Shown piece by piece: positions 35,227 to 42,126 of a stretch of DNA of 64,000 bases. The DNA lies in contig NZ_CP114901.1 in assembly GCF_027497175.1 (NCBI RefSeq), positions 3,472,001 to 3,536,000 of the forward strand. The letters are read 5' to 3'. The stretch comes from Verrucosispora sp. WMMD573. Its GTDB lineage: Bacteria > Actinomycetota > Actinomycetes > Mycobacteriales > Micromonosporaceae. Position 1 is the first letter of the stretch, and every line of letters begins with the position of its first letter. Below the pieces are notes generated by a model. That model was not told the origin of the DNA and did not search any database. It saw only the letters and a program-made list of their open reading frames with translations. A program made the position numbers and the translations under genes.

Positions 35227-35991
35227 ATGAGCGATCCCGTGCCCGCCGAGGGCCAACCCGTCACCCCGGTTCCGCCGACCCCGGGCAGCCGGGTCGTCGA
35301 GGCGCCGCCGGCCACCCTGTGGGACCGGATGCGCCAGGATCCGCAGTACGCTCCGGAGCACCTCGCGCTGGAGGCGGTGCGCCGGCTCGGTCCGGAGGCC
35401 GCACAGTGGGTGCAGCGGATCCGGGCCGCGCAGCCCGGCATCGGCGCCGAGGCCCTGGCGGAGCAGGCGGTACGTCGGTTCGTCAACCAGGCCCGGCTAT
35501 CCGGGGCCGTCTCCGGCGCGGCCGGACTGCCCGGTGCGGTGGTCGACGTCGGCGTGCTGGCCTGGACCCAGTCCCGCATGGTCCTGCACGTCGCCGCCGC
35601 GTACGGCGTTGACCCGACGCATCCGGACCGCGCCACCGACCTGCTGGTCCTGCAGAAGGTGCACAAGGTTGCCGCGAGCGCCCGGGTGGCGCTGGGAGTG
35701 GCGGCCGGGCGGGAACGGGCGGGTGCGCTCTTCGGCGGTGGCGGGCAGGCGCCGCTCGGCCGGGTGGTGCTGCACCTCGGCGTCCGGCTCGCCCAGATGG
35801 CCGGGGTGCGCGCGGCGAAGCGGCTCTTCGCCAAGGTGGTCCCCGGAGCGGCGATCATCCTCGGCACCTGGGCGAACTCGTCGGCCACCAAGAAGCTGGC
35901 CGAGCGTTCCCGCGCGCTCTACCGTCAGCACGGCGAGTCGCGGATCCCGTTGCCACGTCGTTCCGAGGAGACCGACGGTCAGTCGGCGTAG
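35227..35991 (+). CDS. EcsC family protein
   Basis: 254 residues. A Pro-rich N terminus, then a helical domain with LSGAVSGAAGLPGAVVDVGVLAWTQS-like Gly/Ala-rich amphipathic stretches and HPDRATDLLVLQ, the pattern of EcsC-domain proteins. These are predicted membrane-associated proteins, the namesake lying with an ABC transporter in Bacillus. No transporter is adjacent here. ATG with AGGAGAGG ahead. Its last 13 bases overlap the 3' end of the facing GDSL gene. Confidence 0.8.
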   Translation: MSDPVPAEGQPVTPVPPTPGSRVVEAPPATLWDRMRQDPQYAPEHLALEAVRRLGPEAAQWVQRIRAAQPGIGAEALAEQAVRRFVNQARLSGAVSGAAGLPGAVVDVGVLAWTQSRMVLHVAAAYGVDPTHPDRATDLLVLQKVHKVAASARVALGVAAGRERAGALFGGGGQAPLGRVVLHLGVRLAQMAGVRAAKRLFAKVVPGAAIILGTWANSSATKKLAERSRALYRQHGESRIPLPRRSEETDGQSA

Positions 35992-36830
35992 CCGGAGGAG
36001 CGCCAGGTCACCTCGGCGAGGCGGGACTGGCCGGCGGTATTGGGGTGGAAGTAGTCCAGCGGGTTGACCAGGTCCAGGTCGAAGCGGACCCGGTGCGCGG
36101 CCCCGCCGTCATAGCGGCATCGCGAGCCGTAGGCCCGGCAGGCCGCCCTCAGTTGACCGTTGTACGCGCTGATCCGTTCCCGGAACGCCGCGCGGCGGCT
36201 GCGATCCGCCGGTGCGGTCGACGTCGCCTCGGCCAACAGTGCCGGGCATACGCCCCGCCGCCAGGCGCGTGCCGCCCGGGGTTCGTCGTGGCCAACCTCC
36301 CAGAGCCGGTACAGGTTCGGGATGCTGACGACCAGGACGCGGGCCTTCGGTCGCCCCTCGCGTAGCACCCGCAGCCCTCGGTCGATCTCGGTTCGGAAGT
36401 CGGCCACCGGGGTCATCGCGTCGATCGTGGCCCGGCAGGCGTCGTTGGCGCCGACCAGCACCGTGACGTAGTCGGCGCGGTCGCGTACCGCCGCCTCCGC
36501 CTGGCCGGCCAACGCCGCGGCACGGGCTCCCGCCCGGGCGTGGTTGTGCGCCTTGCCGCGCAGGCCCCGGTTACGGTCGAGCAGTCGACGGTAGTGGCTG
36601 TCGACCCGCAGTCCGTCCCCGGTCGACCAGGAGTTGCGCTGGCACGAGGTGAGGACCAGACAGGAGCCGAAGCCCGTGGTGATCGAGTCACCGAGGGCGG
36701 CGACGACCCGGGGGGAGCCGGGCTGGGCCGTGCCACCCGACGGTCGCGGCGCCGCGTCCCCGCCCGCCTCGCAGGCCAACGCGACGAGCGCGAGCAGGCA
36801 GACGGCGGCGGTGGTCCAGCGTCCAGGCAT
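35979..36830 (-). CDS. SGNH/GDSL hydrolase, predicted lipoprotein
   Basis: 283 residues. Signal peptide with lipobox (LLALVALAC, Cys20), so probably anchored outside the membrane. GDSIT at about 46-50 (catalytic Ser), an Asn in VLVGANDACR (block III) and DYFHPNTAGQ with the catalytic Asp/His pair near the end. Cysteine pairs suggest disulfides. Likely an extracellular esterase or lipase; the substrate is unknown. 3' end overlaps the EcsC gene by 13 bases. Confidence 0.88.
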   Translation of the reverse strand: MPGRWTTAAVCLLALVALACEAGGDAAPRPSGGTAQPGSPRVVAALGDSITTGFGSCLVLTSCQRNSWSTGDGLRVDSHYRRLLDRNRGLRGKAHNHARAGARAAALAGQAEAAVRDRADYVTVLVGANDACRATIDAMTPVADFRTEIDRGLRVLREGRPKARVLVVSIPNLYRLWEVGHDEPRAARAWRRGVCPALLAEATSTAPADRSRRAAFRERISAYNGQLRAACRAYGSRCRYDGGAAHRVRFDLDLVNPLDYFHPNTAGQSRLAEVTWRSSGYAD

Positions 36831-36965
36831 GACTTCCCCAGCCTCACAGCACAGCGCGACAGCACGGTGACTCTACGCGTACGGGCCGGGTGGGGCGCGC
36901 GTTGCTGTCGGGGATGCGGCAGTGCCCTGTCGTACCCCGGGCCGGCGTGCTATGACGGCCAGCCG

Positions 36966-37586
36966 CTACCGGTGCCGGAGTGCCCGTCGGTCGCCACGCC
37001 AGGGCGCCCGCTGACCGTGCAGCCACCAGTGCAGCGCCCTGGTGATCCGGGGCAGCACCAGGTAGGTCATCAGCGGGGTCAGGGTGAGCGTCATGACCAG
37101 TACCCGCGCCGCGGTCGGCAGCCCGGGCAGCAACTGGCCGGTCAGCAGGGTGGCGGTCAGGCTGAGCGGGAAGAACGCCAGCCAGATGGTCACCGCCTGC
37201 TTCCAGCGCGGAGGCGACGGCGGCACCGTCGGTTCCGCGTCGAGCGGCTCGACGGCCGCCGCGCGCGGGGGGTCGAACCAGCCCTCGATGCCGGTCCGCC
37301 GCTCGACGTGGGTGTGCTCGACGATGCCCTGCGCCGACGTCAGCCACCAGTGTCGCTGCGGCGATTCCTCCCAACGGCGCAGGGTGTCCGGGTCGGCGAA
37401 CCGGTACAGCATGTGCCAGTCGCCCGATCCGGGGGCGCGGCGTACCCAGCCCGCACCCAGAAAACCCGGGAACGCCTCGGCCAGCGCCGTGCCGGCCCGC
37501 ATCCACGCCACCATCTCGTCGGTACGGGCGGGGTCGGCGTGTCGGGCGACGGCGACGGTCACCGGCTCGGCATGGCTCACGGTCAT
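36966..37586 (-). CDS. ABM-domain protein with C-terminal membrane segments
   Basis: 206 residues. N-terminal antibiotic-biosynthesis-monooxygenase-like domain (about 5-100: VAVARHADPARTDEMVAWM, FPGFLGAGWVRR, WHMLYRFADPDTLRRWEES) followed by two hydrophobic segments (about 130-150 and 160-182) and a basic tail. This ABM-plus-TM layout is common in bacteria, function unknown. ATG at 37584-37586 is preferred to a start 66 bases up. Divergent from the NAD(P)-binding gene. Confidence 0.8.
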   Translation of the reverse strand: MTVSHAEPVTVAVARHADPARTDEMVAWMRAGTALAEAFPGFLGAGWVRRAPGSGDWHMLYRFADPDTLRRWEESPQRHWWLTSAQGIVEHTHVERRTGIEGWFDPPRAAAVEPLDAEPTVPPSPPRWKQAVTIWLAFFPLSLTATLLTGQLLPGLPTAARVLVMTLTLTPLMTYLVLPRITRALHWWLHGQRAPWRGDRRALRHR

Positions 37587-37738
37587 GGGTCCATGTTCCC
37601 CGCCGATGTCCCGATCGGCCGGGTCACGCGGGGCCGGTGTAACGCAACGCACGGCAAGTCCGTGGCGCCCGGCTCCGTGGCGCCCGATGACCTTGCTGGC
37701 CGGCCGACCTTGTCACACGCGGCTGCTCGACTGGGCGC

Positions 37739-38560
37739 ATGACGAACCAGGACATGATTCTCGTGCTCGGCGGCACCGGCACGACCGGTCGGCGGGTGGT
37801 CCGCCGGTTGCGGGACGCCGGGCACCCGTTCCGATCCGCGTCCCGCTCGGGAGAGGCGCGCTTCGACTGGGCCGATCGGAATTCCTGGCGGCCAGTCCTT
37901 GCCGGGGTCAGCGCGATGTATCTGATGGCTCCGCACGACCGGCCGGTCGAATCCGACTTCGTCCGGCTGGCGGTGGAGCACGGGGTGAGCCGCGTGGTGC
38001 TGCTCTCCAGCCGGGCGATCGAGGCGATGGGTGACGAGCGACTGATGGCCGCGGAGGAGACGGTGCGTGCCTGCGGGGCGCAGTGGACGATCCTTCGCCC
38101 CGACTGGTTCGACCAGAATTTCGACGAGGGCTTCTTCCGGGAGTCCGTGCTCGCCGGAGAGATCGCCATGCCGGTTGGCGACGCCCGTCAGTGCTTCGTC
38201 GACGCCGACGACATCGGGGGCGTCGCGGTCGCCGCCCTCACCGGTGCCGGGCACGCCGGCCGGACGTACGAGATCACCGGCCCGGACGCGCTCTCCTTCG
38301 GCGAGGCCGCGGAGATCCTCACCGAGAAGGTCGGCCGCCCGGTACGTCATCTCGGTACGGCCGACGACTATCGGGCGATGATGCTCGCGCTCGGTGTGCC
38401 GGCCGAGCAGGTGGCGGGCGAGATCGCCGCCTTCGGGGCCCTGCGCGCCCTGGGCGACGGCCAGCCGACCGGGACGGTCCGGGAGGTGACCGGCCACGAT
38501 CCGACGAGCTTCGCCGCATACGCCGCCGATGCGGCGGCCCGTGGCGCCTGGGGTTCCTGA
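37739..38560 (+). CDS. NmrA-like NAD(P)-binding protein
   Basis: 273 residues, atypical SDR. MILVLGGTGTTGRRVVRRL at the N terminus binds NAD(P); VVLLSSRAIEAMGDERL, then ILRPDWFDQNFDE and FVDADDIGGVAVAAL follow the NmrA/QOR2 pattern. Such proteins are redox sensors or quinone reductases. There is no clear Shine-Dalgarno site; a second Met five codons in is the alternative start. Confidence 0.85.
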   Translation: MTNQDMILVLGGTGTTGRRVVRRLRDAGHPFRSASRSGEARFDWADRNSWRPVLAGVSAMYLMAPHDRPVESDFVRLAVEHGVSRVVLLSSRAIEAMGDERLMAAEETVRACGAQWTILRPDWFDQNFDEGFFRESVLAGEIAMPVGDARQCFVDADDIGGVAVAALTGAGHAGRTYEITGPDALSFGEAAEILTEKVGRPVRHLGTADDYRAMMLALGVPAEQVAGEIAAFGALRALGDGQPTGTVREVTGHDPTSFAAYAADAAARGAWGS

Positions 38561-38622
38561 TCGGCCGGCACGGGCCGTCCCGAACGACGGTTAGCTCTGG
38601 CGGGGCGGGGTAGGTGGAGGTG

Positions 38623-38886
38623 ATGACGAGATCACAGCCCCGGCGAGCCCGTGGCACGGTCGGTCACGCGTACAGCGCACTGAACCTGCGGCTGGCGCTG
38701 GCCAGCTTCGGGCTCGTCACCTTGACCGTTTTCGCGGTGTTGGCGTTCCGTGCCGACGTGGTCTGGTTGGGTGTCGTCTGCGCCGTCTTCGCGGTGGTTG
38801 CCGTGGTCGACCTGATCATCATTCAACGTCGTCGCGCCGCCCGCCGCCGGGAGGAGCCCGGCGCGCGGCACTCGCTGTTCGAGTGA
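38623..38886 (+). CDS. Small two-TM membrane protein (DUF6343-like)
   Basis: 87 residues. Basic N terminus, SALNLRLALASFG then two hydrophobic segments (about 25-45 and 50-68), and a basic tail RRRAARRRE. The SAL.LRL start followed by a membrane hairpin resembles DUF6343 of actinomycetes, which I recall only roughly. AGGTGGAGGTG precedes the ATG. It ends 14 bases before the semialdehyde dehydrogenase start, so the two may be co-transcribed. Confidence 0.7.
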   Translation: MTRSQPRRARGTVGHAYSALNLRLALASFGLVTLTVFAVLAFRADVVWLGVVCAVFAVVAVVDLIIIQRRRAARRREEPGARHSLFE

Positions 38887-38900
38887 CGGGAGAAGCACTG

Positions 38901-40313
38901 ATGACCATCGCCACCACCAATCCGGTAAACGGCCAGGTGCTCAAGACGTACGAGGCGATGTCCGACGAACAGATCGACGGCGCGATCGAGCGGACCGACC
39001 TGGCGTACCGGCAGTTGCGCGGCACCACGATCGAGCAGCGCGGGCGGTGGCTGACCGCGGCGGCCGACCTGCTGGAGGCGGAGCGGGACGAGATCGCCCG
39101 GCTGATGACCACCGAGATGGGCAAGACGCTCGCCGCCGCCAAGGCCGAGGTCATCAAGTGCGCCACCGCCTGCCGCTTCTACGCCACCCGGGCGGCCGAG
39201 TTCCTCGCCGACGAGCCCGTCGACGCCGAAGCGGTCTCGGCGACCCGGGCCTTCATCCGCTACCAGCCCATCGGCCCGGTGCTGGCCGTTATGCCGTGGA
39301 ATTTTCCCCTTTGGCAGGTGATGCGTTTCGCCGCGCCGGCCCTGATGGCCGGCAACACCGGCCTGCTCAAGCACGCCTCCAACGTGCCGCAGACCGCGTT
39401 GCTGCTGGAGGACCTGTTCCGGCGGGCCGGCTTCCCGGAGGGCGCGTTCACCACGCTGCTGGTCGGCTCCGAGGCGGTGGACCGGATCCTGAGCGACCCC
39501 CGGGTACGCGCCGCCACGCTGACCGGCAGTGAGGTGGCCGGCCGGTCGATCGCGCAGATCGCCGGTCGGGAACTGAAGAAGACGGTGCTGGAGCTGGGTG
39601 GCAGCGACCCCTTCGTGGTGATGCCCTCCGCCGACGTGGACCTGGCCGCGCAGGTCGCCACCACCGCCCGCTGCCAGAACAACGGTCAGTCCTGCATCGC
39701 GGCCAAGCGCTTCATCGTGCACACCGACGTCTACGACGCCTTCGCCGAGGCGTTCGCCCATCGCATGTCGGCGCTGCGGGTGGGTGATCCGATGGACGGC
39801 GACACCGACGTCGGCCCGCTGGCCTCCGAGCGGGGGCGCGACGAGATCGACGCGCAGGTACGGGACGCGGTCGACAAGGGAGCCACGGTGCTCTGCGGCG
39901 GGGAGAAGCCGAGCGGGGAGGGCTGGTTCTACCCGCCGACGGTGGTGACGGATCTGAACCCGGGCATGCGGATGTGGGCGGAGGAGGTGTTCGGGCCGGT
40001 CGCCGGGTTGTACCGGGCCGCGTCGTACGACGAGGCGATCGAGCTGGCCAACGGCACCAGCTTCGGGCTCGGCTCGAACGCCTGGACCCGCGACCCGCAG
40101 GAGCAACAGCGGTTCGCCACCGACCTGGAGGCCGGGGCCGTCTTCATCAACGGGATGACGACGTCCTACCCCGAGCTGCCCTTCGGCGGGGTGAAGAACT
40201 CCGGCTACGGCCGGGAACTCTCCGCCCAGGGCATGCACGAGTTCTGCAACGTCAAGACGGTCTGGATGGGGGAGGGCGCCGCCACCGCCGGCGCCGGTGC
40301 CCACGCCGAGTAG
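38901..40313 (+). CDS. NAD(P)-dependent succinate-semialdehyde dehydrogenase-like aldehyde dehydrogenase
   Basis: 470 residues. PWNFPLWQVMRFAAPALMAGN (cofactor site and catalytic Asn), LTGSEVAGRSI, ELGGSDPFVV (general base Glu) and NNGQSCIAAKR (catalytic Cys). The sequence sits with GabD-type and related semialdehyde dehydrogenases. ATG at 38901 with GGGAGA ahead; an upstream in-frame ATG (38883) overlaps the previous gene. The LLM flavin oxidoreductase follows after 30 bp. Confidence 0.88.
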   Translation: MTIATTNPVNGQVLKTYEAMSDEQIDGAIERTDLAYRQLRGTTIEQRGRWLTAAADLLEAERDEIARLMTTEMGKTLAAAKAEVIKCATACRFYATRAAEFLADEPVDAEAVSATRAFIRYQPIGPVLAVMPWNFPLWQVMRFAAPALMAGNTGLLKHASNVPQTALLLEDLFRRAGFPEGAFTTLLVGSEAVDRILSDPRVRAATLTGSEVAGRSIAQIAGRELKKTVLELGGSDPFVVMPSADVDLAAQVATTARCQNNGQSCIAAKRFIVHTDVYDAFAEAFAHRMSALRVGDPMDGDTDVGPLASERGRDEIDAQVRDAVDKGATVLCGGEKPSGEGWFYPPTVVTDLNPGMRMWAEEVFGPVAGLYRAASYDEAIELANGTSFGLGSNAWTRDPQEQQRFATDLEAGAVFINGMTTSYPELPFGGVKNSGYGRELSAQGMHEFCNVKTVWMGEGAATAGAGAHAE

Positions 40314-40343
40314 CCGCTGCTTACTCCTGCCTTCGGGTGGGTA

Positions 40344-41315
40344 GTGAAGCGCGGCATGACGGCGATCGCGTTTCACGCTTCCCACGAGCAGATCCACCCG
40401 CGCGAGCTGCTGGCGGCGGTGGTCCACGCCGAGCAGGTCGGTTTCGACGCCGCCATGTGCTCGGACCACTTCGCGCCCTGGAGCGAGCGGCAGGGCCACT
40501 CCGGATTTGCCTGGTCCTGGCTCGGGTCGGCGTTGCAGGCCACCGGTCTGTCGTTCGGGGTGGTCAACGCGCCCGGGCAGCGTTACCACCCGGCGATCAT
40601 CGCGCAGGCGATCGGCACGCTCGCGGCCATGTACCCGGGCCGGTTCTGGGCGGCCCTGGGCTCCGGGGAGGCCGCCAACGAGCACATCACCGGCGACGCG
40701 TGGCCGCGCAAGGACGTCCGTAACGCACGGCTGCGCGAGTGCGTGGACGTCATCCGCGCCCTGCTGGCCGGCGAGGAGGTCAGCCACGACGGCCTGGTCC
40801 GGATCGACCGGGCGAAGCTGTGGAGCCGCCCGGAGCAACCACCGGCGCTGGTCGGCGCCGCCGTCAGCGTCGCCACCGCCCGCTGGTGCGCCGAGTGGGC
40901 GGACGGCCTGATCACGGTCAACGCGCCGACCGACCACCTGCGCCGCATGATCGACGCCTACCGGGAGGCCGGCGGTCGTGGACCGGTGCACCTCCAGGTG
41001 CACCTGAGCTGGGCACCCGCCCAGGCCGAAGCGGAGGCGATCGCCTACGACCAGTGGCGCAGCAACGTGTTCGCGCCGCCGGTCTGCTGGGACCTGACCA
41101 CCCCGGAACACTTCGACGTGGTCTCCGCCGATGTGCCGATGGCCCGGCTCGCCGAGGTGGTCAACATCTCCGCCGACCTGGGCCGGCACGTAGCCTGGCT
41201 GGAGGAGTACGTCGACCTCGGCTTCGACCAGATCGCCCTGCACCACGTCGGCCAGGACCAACGCCCCTTCCTGGACACCTTCGGCGACCAGATCCTCCCC
41301 AAACTCCGCCCCTGA
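40344..41315 (+). CDS. LLM-class flavin-dependent oxidoreductase (TIGR03885-like)
   Basis: 323 residues, bacterial luciferase-like TIM barrel. CSDHFAPWSERQGHSGFAWSWLGSAL and VVNAPGQRYHPAIIAQA, then YPGRFWAALGSGEAANEH are typical of the non-F420-type TIGR03885 branch. Probably FMN-dependent; the substrate is unknown. GTG at 40344 after GGGTGGGTA; an ATG four codons in is possible. Likely co-transcribed with the aldehyde dehydrogenase. Confidence 0.85.
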   Translation: MKRGMTAIAFHASHEQIHPRELLAAVVHAEQVGFDAAMCSDHFAPWSERQGHSGFAWSWLGSALQATGLSFGVVNAPGQRYHPAIIAQAIGTLAAMYPGRFWAALGSGEAANEHITGDAWPRKDVRNARLRECVDVIRALLAGEEVSHDGLVRIDRAKLWSRPEQPPALVGAAVSVATARWCAEWADGLITVNAPTDHLRRMIDAYREAGGRGPVHLQVHLSWAPAQAEAEAIAYDQWRSNVFAPPVCWDLTTPEHFDVVSADVPMARLAEVVNISADLGRHVAWLEEYVDLGFDQIALHHVGQDQRPFLDTFGDQILPKLRP

Positions 41316-41348
41316 CCCCCCAACCCACCCACCCCCCACCCACCTCGG

Positions 41349-41409
41349 GTTGATCATGAGGTTAGCGGCACTTGTCGATCTTCAAAGCGCCGCTAACCTC
41401 ATGATCAAC
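41349..41409. repeat. 61-bp palindromic element, copy 3
   Basis: Perfect 21-bp arms (41349-41369 and 41389-41409) with a loop holding TCGATCTTCAAA. Between the convergent LLM oxidoreductase and GNAT genes. The GNAT stop codon (41405-41407) is inside the right arm at the same register as the hrpA stop in copy 2. Confidence 0.9.
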
Positions 41410-41965
41410 GCAGGGGTGGGTGAGGGTGGGGGCGGGTGGGGTGGAGGGGACGGGTGAGGACCTGGCCGGGCCAGGGGGGATGGTTGGGGCGGGGCACGGT
41501 GAAGGGGTCGGTGGGGGTGAAGCCCTGGCGTTCGTACCAGCGCACCAACGCGCCGTCGTCGCCCGCGTAGCAGTCCACCCGCAGTAGCCCGACCCCGCGT
41601 TCCCGGGCCAGGTCGGCGGCGTGCGCCAGCAGCAGCGCACCGATGCCCCGCCCGGCGTACGCCCGGTCGGTGACCAGCAGGTTGACGTACAGCTCCGGCT
41701 CGGTCGCCGCCGGCACGTATTCGGTGGCCGCACCCACCACCAGCGCGCCGACCGGGCGATCCTGCGCCTGGGCCAGCCACAGTCCGCCGCCGGTGGCCCA
41801 CGCGTCGGCCTGGGCGATGCGACGGGGATCCGTCGAGGCGGGCCCGGTGCCCCACTGCCCGCTCCGGCCCCGCGCCACCAGCCAGGCGGTCGCGTCGTCG
41901 AGCAGCCGCAGCACCGCCCCCGCGTCCGCCGGACCACCCCTGCGCAGCACCACCCCGTCAGCCAC
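41405..41965 (-). CDS. GNAT family acetyltransferase
   Basis: 186 residues from GTG at 41963-41965 (an earlier start adds 11 residues; neither has a good ribosome site). GNAT fold with YVNLLVTDRAYAGRGIGALLL (acetyl-CoA loop R-x-x-G-x-G/A) and LRVDCYAGDDGALVRWYERQGF. The substrate is unknown. The last dozen residues (HPTRPHPHPPLR) are low-complexity and end in a stop given by the 61-bp palindrome, so the tail looks like an added extension. Confidence 0.82.
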   Translation of the reverse strand: MADGVVLRRGGPADAGAVLRLLDDATAWLVARGRSGQWGTGPASTDPRRIAQADAWATGGGLWLAQAQDRPVGALVVGAATEYVPAATEPELYVNLLVTDRAYAGRGIGALLLAHAADLARERGVGLLRVDCYAGDDGALVRWYERQGFTPTDPFTVPRPNHPPWPGQVLTRPLHPTRPHPHPPLR

Positions 41966-42019
41966 GCGTCCAATCCTGCCGCACGGCCCCGACCGCACCG
42001 TTTAGCCCCGACGACCAAG

Positions 42020-42060
42020 AAGTTCTGGTCCGGATCCCTGACGGATCCGGACCAGAACTT
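42020..42060. terminator. Strong hairpin terminator downstream of the GH9 cellulase gene
   Basis: Perfect 18-bp arms (42020-42037, 42043-42060) with loop CTGAC. The rightward side has a T run (TTTTT); the leftward side, where the cellulase transcript arrives, does not. Confidence 0.82.
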
Positions 42061-42126
42061 TTTGATCACCTCTGCGGGACGGGGGCCGGGTGGGGTGCCG
42101 GTCGCCGACGGCACCCCACCCGGGGA

